From: Acidobacteriaceae bacterium KBS 146
GTDB lineage: Bacteria; Acidobacteriota; Terriglobia; Terriglobales; Acidobacteriaceae
NCBI GenBank assembly: GCA_000688615.1
Contig: JHVA01000001.1
Coordinates: 3,100,001-3,164,000, forward strand
DNA: 64,000 nt
Reading direction: 5' to 3'
Part shown: piece after piece, positions 53,633 to 62,156 of the stretch
How positions within the stretch are numbered: position 1 is the stretch's first letter
Layout: each line of letters starts with the position of its first letter
The notes under the pieces: generated by a model
Database searches by the model: none
Told to the model about the DNA's origin: nothing
What the model saw: the letters and a program-made list of their open reading frames with translations, nothing else
Translations under genes and position numbers: made by a program

Positions 53633-54799
53633 ATGGCAGCATTTCACCCTTCTCTGCTCTCCGGGAACCTTCTGCTGGTCGAACCGGTCGTGCGTTTTCG
53701 TCATCCGTGGTTTCTCGCCATCTTTGTGTTCTGCACCATTATTGTTCTGGCGAATCTGGTTCACTACATCCTGTTTCGCATTCTGAAGAAGAAAGAAGAG
53801 CGGGAGACGGGATCGGGCTGGGGGATCAAGCAGTATCTCAGCCATCCGGCGCGAGCCATCTTTCTCCTGACCTGCGTGGGAATCGCGCTTCCGCTGTTTC
53901 CGCTTCCAGCGAATGTGAACGACATCATCCGTCAGGGCCTGCTGATGGCGATTGTGGCCTGCCTGGGCTGGTTTGCGACGGGATGTGTGTATGTCTTTCA
54001 GGAGTTCACGCTGCGCCGGTATGACCTGAAGGCAGAGAACAATATCCGTGCGCGTCGGGTCCACACACAGTTTCAGCTCTTCCGGCGCATCCTGATTACG
54101 TTCATCGTCATTATTACGATCGGCGGCCTGCTATGGACTTTTAACGATCCTCGGATCTGGCACTATGGCTCCGGCCTGCTGGCTTCTGCGGGAATTGCAT
54201 CGCTCATTCTGGCGACTGCGGCAAAGTCCACGGCCTCGAACTTTCTTGCCGGCTTGCAGATCGCTTTCACGGAGCCGATCCGGATTGATGACGTGGTGGT
54301 TATTCAAGGCGAGTGGGGCAGGATCGAGGAGATCACGTCATCGTATGTGGTGGTCCGGATCTGGGACCTTCGACGTCTGATTGTTCCGCTGACGTACTTC
54401 ATCGAGAACAGCTTTCAGAACTGGACTCGTGAGTCGTCCGACATCCTGGGGACTTCGTTTCTCTACGTGGATTATTCGATTCCGGTGGAGGAGCTGCGGC
54501 AGGAGCTGAATCGTGTGGTGAAGAGCTCGCCGCTTTGGGACGGGAAGGTGTGCGGGTTGCAGGTGACGAACCTGTCGGAGAGGACGATGGAGCTGCGCTG
54601 CCTGATGAGCTCGTCGGATTCGAGCAGGAACTTCGATCTGCGCTGCATAGTACGCGAGCAGATGATTGCGTATATCCGTGAGCACTATCCTCAGGCTTTT
54701 CCGACGACAAGGTTTGCGGCGGTCTCGCAGATTCCGGTTGGTGTGGAGCAGACGGGAGCGCAGGAACCTTTGATGGGGGTCGGGGATGAGAGGCGTTGA
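53633..54799 (+). CDS. Small-conductance mechanosensitive channel (MscS family)
   Basis: 388 residues from ATG 53633; GGAGG lies 13 bases upstream. Four to five N-terminal membrane helices (WFLAIFVFCTIIVLANLVHY and others). The pore helix and beta domain are typical: GLLASAGIASLILATAAKST, NFLAGLQIAFTEPIRIDDVV, WGRIEEITSSYVVVRIWDLR, LIVPLTYFIENSFQNW. It relieves osmotic down-shock. The C-terminal part is soluble alpha/beta. It is on the same strand as the preceding hydrolase. Confidence 0.92.
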   Translation: MAAFHPSLLSGNLLLVEPVVRFRHPWFLAIFVFCTIIVLANLVHYILFRILKKKEERETGSGWGIKQYLSHPARAIFLLTCVGIALPLFPLPANVNDIIRQGLLMAIVACLGWFATGCVYVFQEFTLRRYDLKAENNIRARRVHTQFQLFRRILITFIVIITIGGLLWTFNDPRIWHYGSGLLASAGIASLILATAAKSTASNFLAGLQIAFTEPIRIDDVVVIQGEWGRIEEITSSYVVVRIWDLRRLIVPLTYFIENSFQNWTRESSDILGTSFLYVDYSIPVEELRQELNRVVKSSPLWDGKVCGLQVTNLSERTMELRCLMSSSDSSRNFDLRCIVREQMIAYIREHYPQAFPTTRFAAVSQIPVGVEQTGAQEPLMGVGDERR

Positions 54800-54902
54800 A
54801 GCGTATGTGGCTTGGGGATGGATAAGCTTTACTGGGAAGGATACTTTGTGAAGTGTGGGCGGCTGCGCTTGTACTGGGTAAGAGACTACACTTGATAGCG
54901 AT

Positions 54903-55811
54903 ATGGACCTTAAGCAGCTAAACGATCAGTTTGGAATTCCGGAGATTCTTCACTTCGACGAGCACGCAGGATTAACGCGAGCGGTGGTGAAGACTCCGGT
55001 GGCGAGCGCCGAGATCTACCTGCAAGGCGCGCATCTGGCAGCGTGGCAGCCTGTGGGTGGAGAGCCCGTGCTGTACATGAGCAAGAAGAGCGACTTTGCC
55101 GTGGGTAAGCCGATTCGCGGAGGCGTGCCGATTGCGTTTCCATGGTTTGCGACGGACTCAAAAGAGGACCGCTTCGAGGGAAAGCCGGGGCCATCGCATG
55201 GGTTTGCACGAATTCAAGACTGGACGATGAGCTTTGCGGCGCTTTCGGGAGAGGACCTGCACCTGACGTTTACGCTTGGGCCGACGGAGCTGAGCCGTCA
55301 GATGGGATTCGATCACTTCCGGCTGGCATTTGAGCTGGTGATCGGGCGAAGTCTTTCGATGCGGCTGGCGGTTGCCAATGAGGCCGCGACGCCGCTCAAG
55401 TTTGAAGAGGCGCTGCACACCTATTTTCATGTGGGCGATGTGCGCCAGGTTTACGTCACGGGACTGGAGCCGACGGGGTATGTCGATAAGACGGATAATT
55501 TCCGGGCCAAACCTGCTGCAGAGGCTCCGCTTCGCTTTACGCAATTTACGGATCGTGTGTACGCCAATACGAAGGCGACGTGCGTGATTCACGATGAGAG
55601 CCTGAAGCGGACGATCACGATCGAGAAGCAGAATTCGGACACGACAGTGGTCTTCAACCCCTGGAGAGAGCTTCCTGATCTGGGGCCGGACGAGTGGCAG
55701 GAGTTTGTCTGCGTGGAGACTGTGAATGCAGGGCCGAACCAGGTGACGCTTGCCTCCAAATCCACGCACGTCATGCAGTCGCACATCACGCTGGCAAAGA
55801 TGGAGAGATAA
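54903..55811 (+). CDS. D-hexose-6-phosphate mutarotase (YeaD family)
   Basis: 302 residues, ATG 54903. Galactose-mutarotase-like beta-sandwich: VASAEIYLQGAHLAAWQP, VLYMSKKSDFAVGKPIRGG, IPIAFPWF-type pocket (VPIAFPWFAT), SHGFARIQDW with the catalytic His, and EALHTYFHVGDVRQVYVTGL. It interconverts alpha and beta hexose 6-phosphates in the cytoplasm. It is followed after 8 bp by maf on the same strand, so an operon is likely. Confidence 0.88.
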   Translation: MDLKQLNDQFGIPEILHFDEHAGLTRAVVKTPVASAEIYLQGAHLAAWQPVGGEPVLYMSKKSDFAVGKPIRGGVPIAFPWFATDSKEDRFEGKPGPSHGFARIQDWTMSFAALSGEDLHLTFTLGPTELSRQMGFDHFRLAFELVIGRSLSMRLAVANEAATPLKFEEALHTYFHVGDVRQVYVTGLEPTGYVDKTDNFRAKPAAEAPLRFTQFTDRVYANTKATCVIHDESLKRTITIEKQNSDTTVVFNPWRELPDLGPDEWQEFVCVETVNAGPNQVTLASKSTHVMQSHITLAKMER

Positions 55812-55819
55812 GACTGAGT

Positions 55820-56434
55820 ATGCTGATCCTCGCATCATCGTCCCCGCGCCGCAGCGAGCTGCTGCGGCTGGCGGGGCTGGAGTTTACGGTTGAAGCTGCC
55901 GATATCGACGAGCGGCTGCAGGCGGGCGAGAGCCCGGCGACGTATGTTCAGCGACTTGCGATGGAGAAGGCGCAGGCGGTATGGGACCATCACAAGATGG
56001 AAGATACCGAGGACCTGATTGTGCTGGGCGCGGATACGACGGTCGTCTGCGATGGGGCGGTTCTGGGCAAGCCGGAAGACCAGATGGATGCAAGGCGCAT
56101 GCTGAAGATGCTGGAGGGACGTACGCACCAGGTTCTTACGGGCATCGCGGCCGTTTCGCAGCGAGGACTGTTCAGCGAGGTCGACATCACGCAGGTGTTC
56201 TTTGACCTGATCAGTGAAGAGGAGATGACTCGATACCTGGCGAGCGGCGAGCCGATGGATAAGGCGGGCGCTTATGGGATTCAGGGCTATGCGTCGCGGT
56301 GGATTCCGCGGGTGGAAGGGTGTTTCTTCAACGTGATGGGGCTGCCGCTGTCGCGCACGATGGCATTGCTGGTGAAGGCGCGGGAGGGCCGCAGTGAGGC
56401 GCAGCCACCAGCCTCGCGGCTGGCTGCGCTCTAA
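55820..56434 (+). CDS. maf: Maf/YhdE-type nucleoside-triphosphate pyrophosphatase
   Basis: 204 residues from ATG 55820. Maf signatures: MLILASSSPRRSELLRLAG at the N-terminus, IVLGADTTVVCDGAVLGKP, GRTHQVLTGIAAV, and DKAGAYGIQGYASRWI. It hydrolyses nucleotides such as dTTP/UTP or modified ones, removing non-canonical NTPs from the pool. It follows the mutarotase by 8 bp. The Ala/Pro tail (EAQPPASRLAAL) is extra. Confidence 0.93.
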   Translation: MLILASSSPRRSELLRLAGLEFTVEAADIDERLQAGESPATYVQRLAMEKAQAVWDHHKMEDTEDLIVLGADTTVVCDGAVLGKPEDQMDARRMLKMLEGRTHQVLTGIAAVSQRGLFSEVDITQVFFDLISEEEMTRYLASGEPMDKAGAYGIQGYASRWIPRVEGCFFNVMGLPLSRTMALLVKAREGRSEAQPPASRLAAL

Positions 56435-56453
56435 ATCGTCCTGCGATAAAAGA

Positions 56454-56585
56454 GTGCGACAAGTGTTGCCTCCGCAGAGCGGATGCCATGTTATCTCCTG
56501 CGGAAACGAACAGGGGACTTGTGAGTTGACCATCGACCGATCTGGCAAGCGGGAAACTGTCTGCAAGGTTCGCTGCGTGAGTTGA
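56454..56585 (+). CDS. Possible 43-residue Cys-rich peptide
   Basis: GTG 56454 opens a frame reading MRQVLPPQSGCHVISCGNEQ, then GTCELTIDRSGKRETVCKVR and CVS. Five Cys residues in 33 positions are unusual for random sequence. No clear ribosome site, no hydrophobic leader. Either a small zinc or disulfide protein or a relic; it lies in the maf to clc gap. Confidence 0.3.
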   Translation: MRQVLPPQSGCHVISCGNEQGTCELTIDRSGKRETVCKVRCVS

Positions 56586-56724
56586 GTGTTCTGAGACGAC
56601 GATGTTGTCGGGCTTGTGTGTAGCGGAAAGTATTGATTTCGACACTTTGGCTCTCATCATGCGCGAGTGAGGTAAGCACGCAACAGAGGCAAGGTGATAC
56701 TCTGCTGGACGCAGGTCTTCTCCA

Positions 56725-56928
56725 ATGAAAAATGGTGGGGAGAACCAACACACGGAGGAGTTCGAACGGGACATCCCGACAGGAGACCTTCGTCGGCTTG
56801 CTGAGTTCCGGTACCGTACTGGTCAATCCCTGCATTTCAGCGAGGAAGTAGCCCACTCCAAGGGCATCGAACCTCCGCAGGATCCGCTTCTTCTCGCACA
56901 TAAGGGCTCACCAAGAGGGCTGGCATGA
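56725..56928 (+). pseudogene. Truncated MarR-family N-terminal remnant leading into the ClC gene
   Basis: 67 codons read MKNGGENQHTEEFERDIPTG, LAEFRYRTGQSLHFSEEVAH and GIEPPQDPLLLAHKGSP. This matches the start of the MarR subgroup whose members read ADFRY-x(5)-FL-x-FSE-x(4)-GL-x-P-x-Q-x(4)-LLA-x-KG. The recognition helix and wing are missing. The stop (TGA) overlaps the clc start as ATGA, so the piece may act as a translated leader. The match to MarR is from memory of the family pattern and was not searched. Confidence 0.55.
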
Positions 56929-58814
56929 GCCAATCTTCTGCTGGACAACGTCGCCAGCCCTCTCTCAAAGCGCTCGGCGATTTTACGACGACCGGTGAGG
57001 TTATTCCCATATCGCTGCTTGCGATCGCGATTGGCGTGATCGGCACCTTCGTCGCGTGGTTTCTGCTGAAGCTTATCGGCTTTTTTACAAACCTCGCCTA
57101 CTACCATCGGTTCGACACATCGTTCGTTTCGCCCGCGGGAAACCAGCTGGGCGTCTATGCGGTCGCAGTTCCTGTTGTCGGGGCACTGATCGTGGGGTTG
57201 ATGGCTCGATACGGGTCTGAGCGTATCCGGGGGCACGGAATTCCGGAGGCCATCGAGTCTATTTTGACGGGCGGCAGCCGTGTTCGGCCTCGGCTGGTCG
57301 TGCTTAAGCCGCTCTCTGCGGCCATCGCCATCGGCACAGGCGGACCGTTTGGAGCGGAGGGTCCCATCATCATGACGGGAGGGGCCTTTGGGTCGATGAT
57401 TGGCCAGCTCTTTCACCTCACCAGCATGGAGCGTCGCACCTTGCTGGTCGCGGGCGCAGCCGCCGGGATGTCTGCCATATTTGCGGCACCGCTCGCCGCG
57501 GTTTTGATAGGCGTAGAGCTGCTGTTGTTCGAATGGAAACCCCGCAGCGCCATTCCGGTTGCACTGGCCAGTGCAACAGCCTATTTGACCAGATGCTATG
57601 TGCTGGGGCTCGGACCGATCTTTCCCGTCCCGCCGCATCCGGCCTTCGTCGGACTCTACGGACTTGGCGGTTGCGTCTTCGCCGGCCTTGCCGCAGGGGC
57701 TCTCTCGGCCATTCTGACCCTTGGAGTCTATGCCGCCGAAGATCTGTTTCAGAAGCTGCCGATCCACTGGATGTGGTACCCCGCCATCGGCGGGGTGTTC
57801 GTAGGATTAGGAGGCCTGATCTTTCCGCAGGCCCTCGGCGTCGGATACGACACGATCCGGGAACTCCTGCAGGGGAACGCTCCGCTCACGATCTTCGCCG
57901 GAGTTCTGCTGGTGAAGTCCGCCATCTGGATGATCTCTCTCGGCTCGGGCACATCTGGCGGCGTCCTGGCGCCACTCCTGATGATGGGCGCGGCGCTTGG
58001 CGGCGTCGAAAGCATGTTTCTGCCGCACCTTGGCCATGGATTCTGGCCTCTTGTAGGCATGGGCGCGATTCTTGGTGGAACGATGCGCGCTCCGTTTACC
58101 GGCATCGTCTTCGCTCTGGAGTTGACGCACGACTTTAACATGCTTGTGCCACTTCTGGTCGCGTGCTTTATCGCTCATTTATTCACAGTGCTCACTCTCA
58201 AACGCTCCATCCTCACGGAGAAGATTTCGCGCCGCGGCTATCACCTGAGCTGTGAATTCGCGCTTGATCCGCTTGAAATTCTGTTTGTGCGAGAGGTGAT
58301 GCGGACGAACGTCGTCGTTCTTCCCTGCGATGCAACGCTGGAGGAGGCGCATCGTCTCATCCACTCCACTAAAAACCCGAAGGGGCAACATCTCTTTCCT
58401 GTGCTCGATGCGAACGGCGAGTTGTACGGCGTGGTTACGCGGAACCAGTTGGCTCAGCTCTACAAAGAGACACCGGCCGAGGCTTCTACGATCCGGCTCT
58501 CCGAGATCGCGCGGACACCGATGGTGGCCTTTGCGGACGAACCACTCCGGAGTGTCGTGAACCAAATGGCTGACTCGGGCTTCACGCGTTTTCCGGTTCT
58601 CGATCGGGAGAGCAAGGGGAAGATCGTCGGTATGGTGGCACTCAACGATCTGTTGCACGCCAGAGTCAAAAATCTTGAAGACGAACGCGCACGAGAGAGA
58701 GTGCTGCGGATTCGGATGCCGTTTGGAGGCCAGATGGCTGAGCGCAAGATCCGCCTGACGGAAGGAGCAGATTTTCCAAACGGATCGGGGCAAGACCATC
58801 CGCAACCGAAATGA
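56925..58814 (+). CDS. ClC-family chloride channel/transporter with CBS domains
   Basis: 629 residues from ATG 56925 (AGAGGG upstream). The ClC pore motifs are GHGIPEAIES (in place of GSGIP), GTGGPFGAEGPIIMTGG with the gating Glu, and GSGTSGGVLAPLLMMGA. At about 460-600 are two CBS motifs: VREVMRTNVVVLPCDATLEE and LSEIARTPMVAFADEPLRSV. It moves Cl- and perhaps H+ across the inner membrane; the CBS pair senses adenine nucleotides. It may be co-translated with the MarR remnant. Confidence 0.92.
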   Translation: MSQSSAGQRRQPSLKALGDFTTTGEVIPISLLAIAIGVIGTFVAWFLLKLIGFFTNLAYYHRFDTSFVSPAGNQLGVYAVAVPVVGALIVGLMARYGSERIRGHGIPEAIESILTGGSRVRPRLVVLKPLSAAIAIGTGGPFGAEGPIIMTGGAFGSMIGQLFHLTSMERRTLLVAGAAAGMSAIFAAPLAAVLIGVELLLFEWKPRSAIPVALASATAYLTRCYVLGLGPIFPVPPHPAFVGLYGLGGCVFAGLAAGALSAILTLGVYAAEDLFQKLPIHWMWYPAIGGVFVGLGGLIFPQALGVGYDTIRELLQGNAPLTIFAGVLLVKSAIWMISLGSGTSGGVLAPLLMMGAALGGVESMFLPHLGHGFWPLVGMGAILGGTMRAPFTGIVFALELTHDFNMLVPLLVACFIAHLFTVLTLKRSILTEKISRRGYHLSCEFALDPLEILFVREVMRTNVVVLPCDATLEEAHRLIHSTKNPKGQHLFPVLDANGELYGVVTRNQLAQLYKETPAEASTIRLSEIARTPMVAFADEPLRSVVNQMADSGFTRFPVLDRESKGKIVGMVALNDLLHARVKNLEDERARERVLRIRMPFGGQMAERKIRLTEGADFPNGSGQDHPQPK

Positions 58815-58890
58815 CTGCGTGCCAACAAGGATCCGGCATTGACGTCCCGGGACGGCGTTCCACCAAATCACACATTGGCAACATGGACGC

Positions 58891-59811
58891 TCATTGAGAG
58901 TCGAAGGCGGTAATGCGGCCCACGTCGGTTATGGTTTTCGCCTTCAGCCATCTTTGGTTCGCAACGGCTCTAGTGCAGGGTCCGAGGGAACAGACCGTGA
59001 TGGGCCTGCGCGTGCTCTCGCTTCGCAGCGCGCTCAGCACGTCGGTTAATATCGAGCCCTTGAAAGGCGAGTACAGATAGAACACGGTTCCGCTGGCCAG
59101 GTCTGCCTCGCGTACGTCCTGCGAGATGAACTGGACGCCGCCGAGGCAAAGACTCTGAGCGCATTCCTGCGCGCTGGCCACATAGGCGGCTTCCACTTCA
59201 ATCCCGAGGCTCGTGGCTCCAGTCACCATAGAAACCAGAAGCGGCACGTGGCCCAATCCCGATCCGAGATCGACGAAGACGTCATCTTCGGCGAGCGGGG
59301 CGGCTGCGATCAGGCGAAGAATATGACGGACGGGGGTTGGCTGATAGGGCACCATCTCGGTCGGGCGTTGAAAGTTCGGCTCGCTCGGTTCGCGGAGCTG
59401 AAGAACACCGCTCACCAACTCATCCCGCCAGTCGAAGCTCGAGCCCGGCAATGGGTCGATCGCTTCGTTCTCGTTCGCCGAATCCTGCAGCCACTGCAGC
59501 AGCGCGTGCGGTCGGCTGCCGCGAACGATTTGAGAGCGCACAGAGCGGTAGAGTTCTGCATTGGTGGCTTCGAGCCGCGTGCGGAGGGCTCTGGCACGCT
59601 CATGGATGGATGGATCCGTACGCCTCGCGGAAGACTCGGAATCGAAGTCGCCAAATTCGGCATCGAGATTGTCCAACGCGATCAGGCGTTCTCGCAGACG
59701 CTCGGGCTGAAAGAGAGAGGGATTACGCTCGAGGCGGCAGAGGAAGGTGTGCAATGGGTGGACGCATCCGATTTGCTCCCCGAGGCAGATCGCGTCGGCA
59801 ATGGTTGACAT
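58891..59811 (-). CDS. DOT1-like SAM-dependent methyltransferase
   Basis: 306 residues from ATG 59811 (TTG 59820 is an alternative). The N-terminal half is helical with no recognised domain (ERNPSLFQPERLRERLIALD). The C-terminal half has SAM motif I VFVDLGSGLGHVPLLVSMVT, GATSLGIEVEAAYVASAQEC and GTVFYLYSPFKG, in the arrangement of DOT1/lysine methyltransferases and bacterial relatives. Protein or small-molecule substrate unknown. It is divergent from a MarR gene with operators over its own start codon. Confidence 0.75.
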   Translation of the reverse strand: MSTIADAICLGEQIGCVHPLHTFLCRLERNPSLFQPERLRERLIALDNLDAEFGDFDSESSARRTDPSIHERARALRTRLEATNAELYRSVRSQIVRGSRPHALLQWLQDSANENEAIDPLPGSSFDWRDELVSGVLQLREPSEPNFQRPTEMVPYQPTPVRHILRLIAAAPLAEDDVFVDLGSGLGHVPLLVSMVTGATSLGIEVEAAYVASAQECAQSLCLGGVQFISQDVREADLASGTVFYLYSPFKGSILTDVLSALRSESTRRPITVCSLGPCTRAVANQRWLKAKTITDVGRITAFDSQ

Positions 59812-59818
59812 GTCAACC
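59803..59818. promoter_or_regulatory. MarR operator A (overlaps methyltransferase start)
   Basis: GGTTGACATGTCAACC, a perfect 16-bp palindrome; its central CAT (59809-59811) is the start codon of the methyltransferase on the minus strand. Confidence 0.75.
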
Positions 59819-59834
59819 AACGTAGATCGTTGGA

Positions 59835-59850
59835 TGTTGTCATGTCAACC
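59835..59850. promoter_or_regulatory. MarR operator B
   Basis: TGTTGTCATGTCAACC, two mismatches from operator A, centre-to-centre 32 bp away (three turns), 25 bp upstream of the marR start. Confidence 0.7.
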
Positions 59851-59875
59851 TTGGATTGGTAGGCTTGCTATAGGG

Positions 59876-60316
59876 ATGGCCACTAAACCGTTGTCACCAC
59901 AGGAGCTCCGCGTCTGGCACGCCTTCATGTTTATGGGGGAGGATGTGTTGGGTCGTGTGGGGCGAGACATTGCGCAGGCGACCGGACTCTCCGGCTCAGA
60001 GTATGGCGTGCTGACTCGCCTCGCTGTCTTCGGCAAAGGTGAGATGCGGCAACAGGCGCTGGCCCGGATGATGGCGTGGGATAAGAGCCGCCTCTCTCAT
60101 CAGCTGACGCGCATGCAGGAACGAGCGCTGATTGAGCGACGTCGTACTGACGGGAAGACGGTTCTTATTGTGCTGACCAAGCTCGGCCGAGAGAAGCTGG
60201 ATGCTGCTCGCCCGATCCATGCGGATTCCGTCCGACGGAATCTGCTGTCGCGGCTCACGCAGGAACAGACCGATACGATGGTGCGGGTGAGCAATCTTCT
60301 AGGGGAAGAAGAGTAG
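59876..60316 (+). CDS. MarR-family transcriptional regulator
   Basis: 146 residues from ATG 59876 (AGGG upstream). The MarR helices are ELRVWHAFMFMGEDVLGRVG, IAQATGLSGSEYGVLTRLAV; DNA-binding helices MRQQALARMMAWDKSRLSHQ and the wing LIERRRTDGKTVLIVLT. Divergent from the methyltransferase gene. Two palindromes in the shared 64-bp gap are its likely operators, so both genes are probably repressed by it. Confidence 0.88.
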   Translation: MATKPLSPQELRVWHAFMFMGEDVLGRVGRDIAQATGLSGSEYGVLTRLAVFGKGEMRQQALARMMAWDKSRLSHQLTRMQERALIERRRTDGKTVLIVLTKLGREKLDAARPIHADSVRRNLLSRLTQEQTDTMVRVSNLLGEEE

Positions 60317-60412
60317 CGCCTCGGCATCTTCGCTGCGTATGCCTCGCCCAGCCACCATCGAAATCTTTTGCGATGACGATTCCCCGAGAGTTTTAGTACA
60401 GGTGCTCGTCAC

Positions 60413-61018
60413 CTACGGGTCACCGCGAAGTGCGTTCATCTCGTCAATTTGAACTTGAAGCCCATCAGCCCCCCGTTGATTCAGCTTCCAGACAGCAAAG
60501 AGAACCGCTCCTACTATGCCCGCTAAAATACCGTAACCCATGACGAGATGGCCCAGGTGCCCAGGGTGTGCAGTCCACTGATTGATGGCTGTTCCGATCA
60601 TGATGACCAGAAGGCCGGGAAAAAGCGGTAGCAAGTACCATGACCCGACACCGCGCAATGCATCACGTTGTCGTTCGAGCGTTTGGCGGTGGAACTCTAT
60701 GCACGTTCTCAAACCCAGATCGCCCGGGGCAGGACGGACCGACGCTCGTCGATGAAGTTGAAACATTACATAGAGTGCGCCAGCAATGGTTAGTCCTAAA
60801 CCTGCGCGAAAGAGCGGTGCCGGGAGCTTCCACGCGCAAAAGACGGAAGCTACTACAACAAATATGCCGCTGGCATACTCCCTGATATTTCTCCGAAATA
60901 TCTTGTGTTCGAATTTCTGCATCTTGCGATGAAAATCTTCGGGAGAAATATTCGGGGGCTGGGTAGGCTGGCTTTGCCAAAGGCCCTGAATGTCGGCGGA
61001 AGAAGATTTATTGATCAT
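60413..61018 (-). CDS. Membrane protein paired with ECF sigma factor (putative sigma regulator)
   Basis: 201 residues with an N-terminal cytoplasmic part (about 1-45, ISPEDFHRKMQKFEHKIFRR) and four membrane helices (YASGIFVVVASVFCAWKLP, FRAGLGLTIAGALYVMF, WYLLPLFPGLLVIMIGTAI, LVMGYGILAGIVGAVLFAVW). The last residues are a charged cytoplasmic tail. ATG 61018 overlaps the sigma gene stop (ATGA), so the two proteins are made together. No ZAS/anti-sigma HxxxCxxC motif is seen. A regulator of that sigma is likely by position; not proven. Confidence 0.72.
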   Translation of the reverse strand: MINKSSSADIQGLWQSQPTQPPNISPEDFHRKMQKFEHKIFRRNIREYASGIFVVVASVFCAWKLPAPLFRAGLGLTIAGALYVMFQLHRRASVRPAPGDLGLRTCIEFHRQTLERQRDALRGVGSWYLLPLFPGLLVIMIGTAINQWTAHPGHLGHLVMGYGILAGIVGAVLFAVWKLNQRGADGLQVQIDEMNALRGDP

Positions 61019-61530
61019 GATTGCCCTCCTGCTTGAAATCGGCGGGTAAGAATGTTCTTCAGGCGATGAATCTTCGTGGCGACATTGCTGCTGGAGATAC
61101 CTGTCACCTCTGCGATTCCGGCAGCATCTACACCTTCGAGATAAAGTAGGATCACTTGCCGATCAAGTGGTTTTAGCTCGCGAATCAATACCATGACTCG
61201 CTCAAGCGCGATGCGACGGTCCGCGATATTTGCGACACTGCTTCTATCCTCCGTCGCTTCGATATCGTCGATGCTGACGAGTTCATGTGCGCTCTGGCGA
61301 CGATTCACAACAATATGCGACGCACCAACGTTGTGGGCTACACGATAAATCCAGGTGCGGAGAGAGCAGCGCGACTGGAAAGAATCCAGGCTTCGCCACA
61401 ACGCAAGATGAATTTCCTGAAGCAGATCACGTCGCAATTCAGGATCGGCTTCGTAGGCTCGCGCGAGGCGATCGAGTGCAGGTCCATGCGTGCTGACAGC
61501 TTCCTCGTAGAGCTCATCGCAGCTTGCCAT
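61015..61530 (-). CDS. ECF-type RNA polymerase sigma factor
   Basis: 171 residues. Sigma2 RDLLQEIHLALWRSLDSFQ and LRTWIYRVAHNVGASHIV; sigma4 LKPLDRQVILLYLEGVDAAG and IAEVTGISSSNVATKIHRLK. No extra domain. Cognate regulator is probably the overlapping membrane protein. Located away from the PilT gene and not obviously linked to it. Confidence 0.9.
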   Translation of the reverse strand: MASCDELYEEAVSTHGPALDRLARAYEADPELRRDLLQEIHLALWRSLDSFQSRCSLRTWIYRVAHNVGASHIVVNRRQSAHELVSIDDIEATEDRSSVANIADRRIALERVMVLIRELKPLDRQVILLYLEGVDAAGIAEVTGISSSNVATKIHRLKNILTRRFQAGGQS

Positions 61531-62156
61531 AGTTCGAGATTTCCCTTCTGTATAAGGTAGTCATCGAAGGAGGTAATTCCTTACAACATCTGGGAAGAAA
61601 CGTGAATGCGCACAGCGATCTCTCATCCTGCGCTCCTGTAGATGAGCACTGGACGTGTTTTTGTCTGCATTTTTACTCGGGAACCGCGAAGACACCGAAT
61701 TCCGTCCTGTGCGAAGCGCCTCCGCATGGGTTTCAGATACCGAACTGCGCGGGGGAGTATGTTTCGTTCCCGCGGAATCGGGTGGCTGATACCAACAGGA
61801 TTCATCCCGATAAGGCTCGGTGGGATTTGGGGGTTCCTCCCGTTCGACTTCGTTCATGGCAGACTTGATGCGGCTTCGCGCTTCGCTCGAAGTAACACCT
61901 CTTTTGCGATATCGCCCTTCACCTTGGGCTGACATGTCCAACCGAGATGTACATTCCCGATTGAAAGTCTGGACGAAAGACAAAGATCCGTTGCGCCCGG
62001 CCCTCACGAAAATGAACGTGTTGACATAACCTCCGATACCCTGTTGCTGTTTCTGAGCCATCTTCAAACCCAATGCGGATGCCTGCTATCCTCGCTCGAT
62101 GTGCTTCGTCTAGCCACCATTGAATCTGTGCGATTGCGATTTCCTAGGGAGAGTGG
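61531..62156. other. Non-coding gap with second repeat family
   Basis: 626 bp with no credible gene; a stop-free frame on the minus strand (MNEVEREE...) comes from the repeat. Contains repeat copy A and presumably the promoters of the sigma and PilT genes. Confidence 0.55.
61833..61898 (+). repeat. Second repeat family, copy A
   Basis: GTTCCTCCCGTTCGACTTCG, then TTCATGGCAGACTTGATGCG and GCTTCGCGCTTCGC. It matches copy B at 48 of the first 54 bases. Confidence 0.85.

Noticed and set aside
61561-62073. A 170-codon frame (MNEVEREE inside) on the minus strand
   Set aside because: The same short peptide appears at 63425 because both come from the second repeat family. It has no gene signature.
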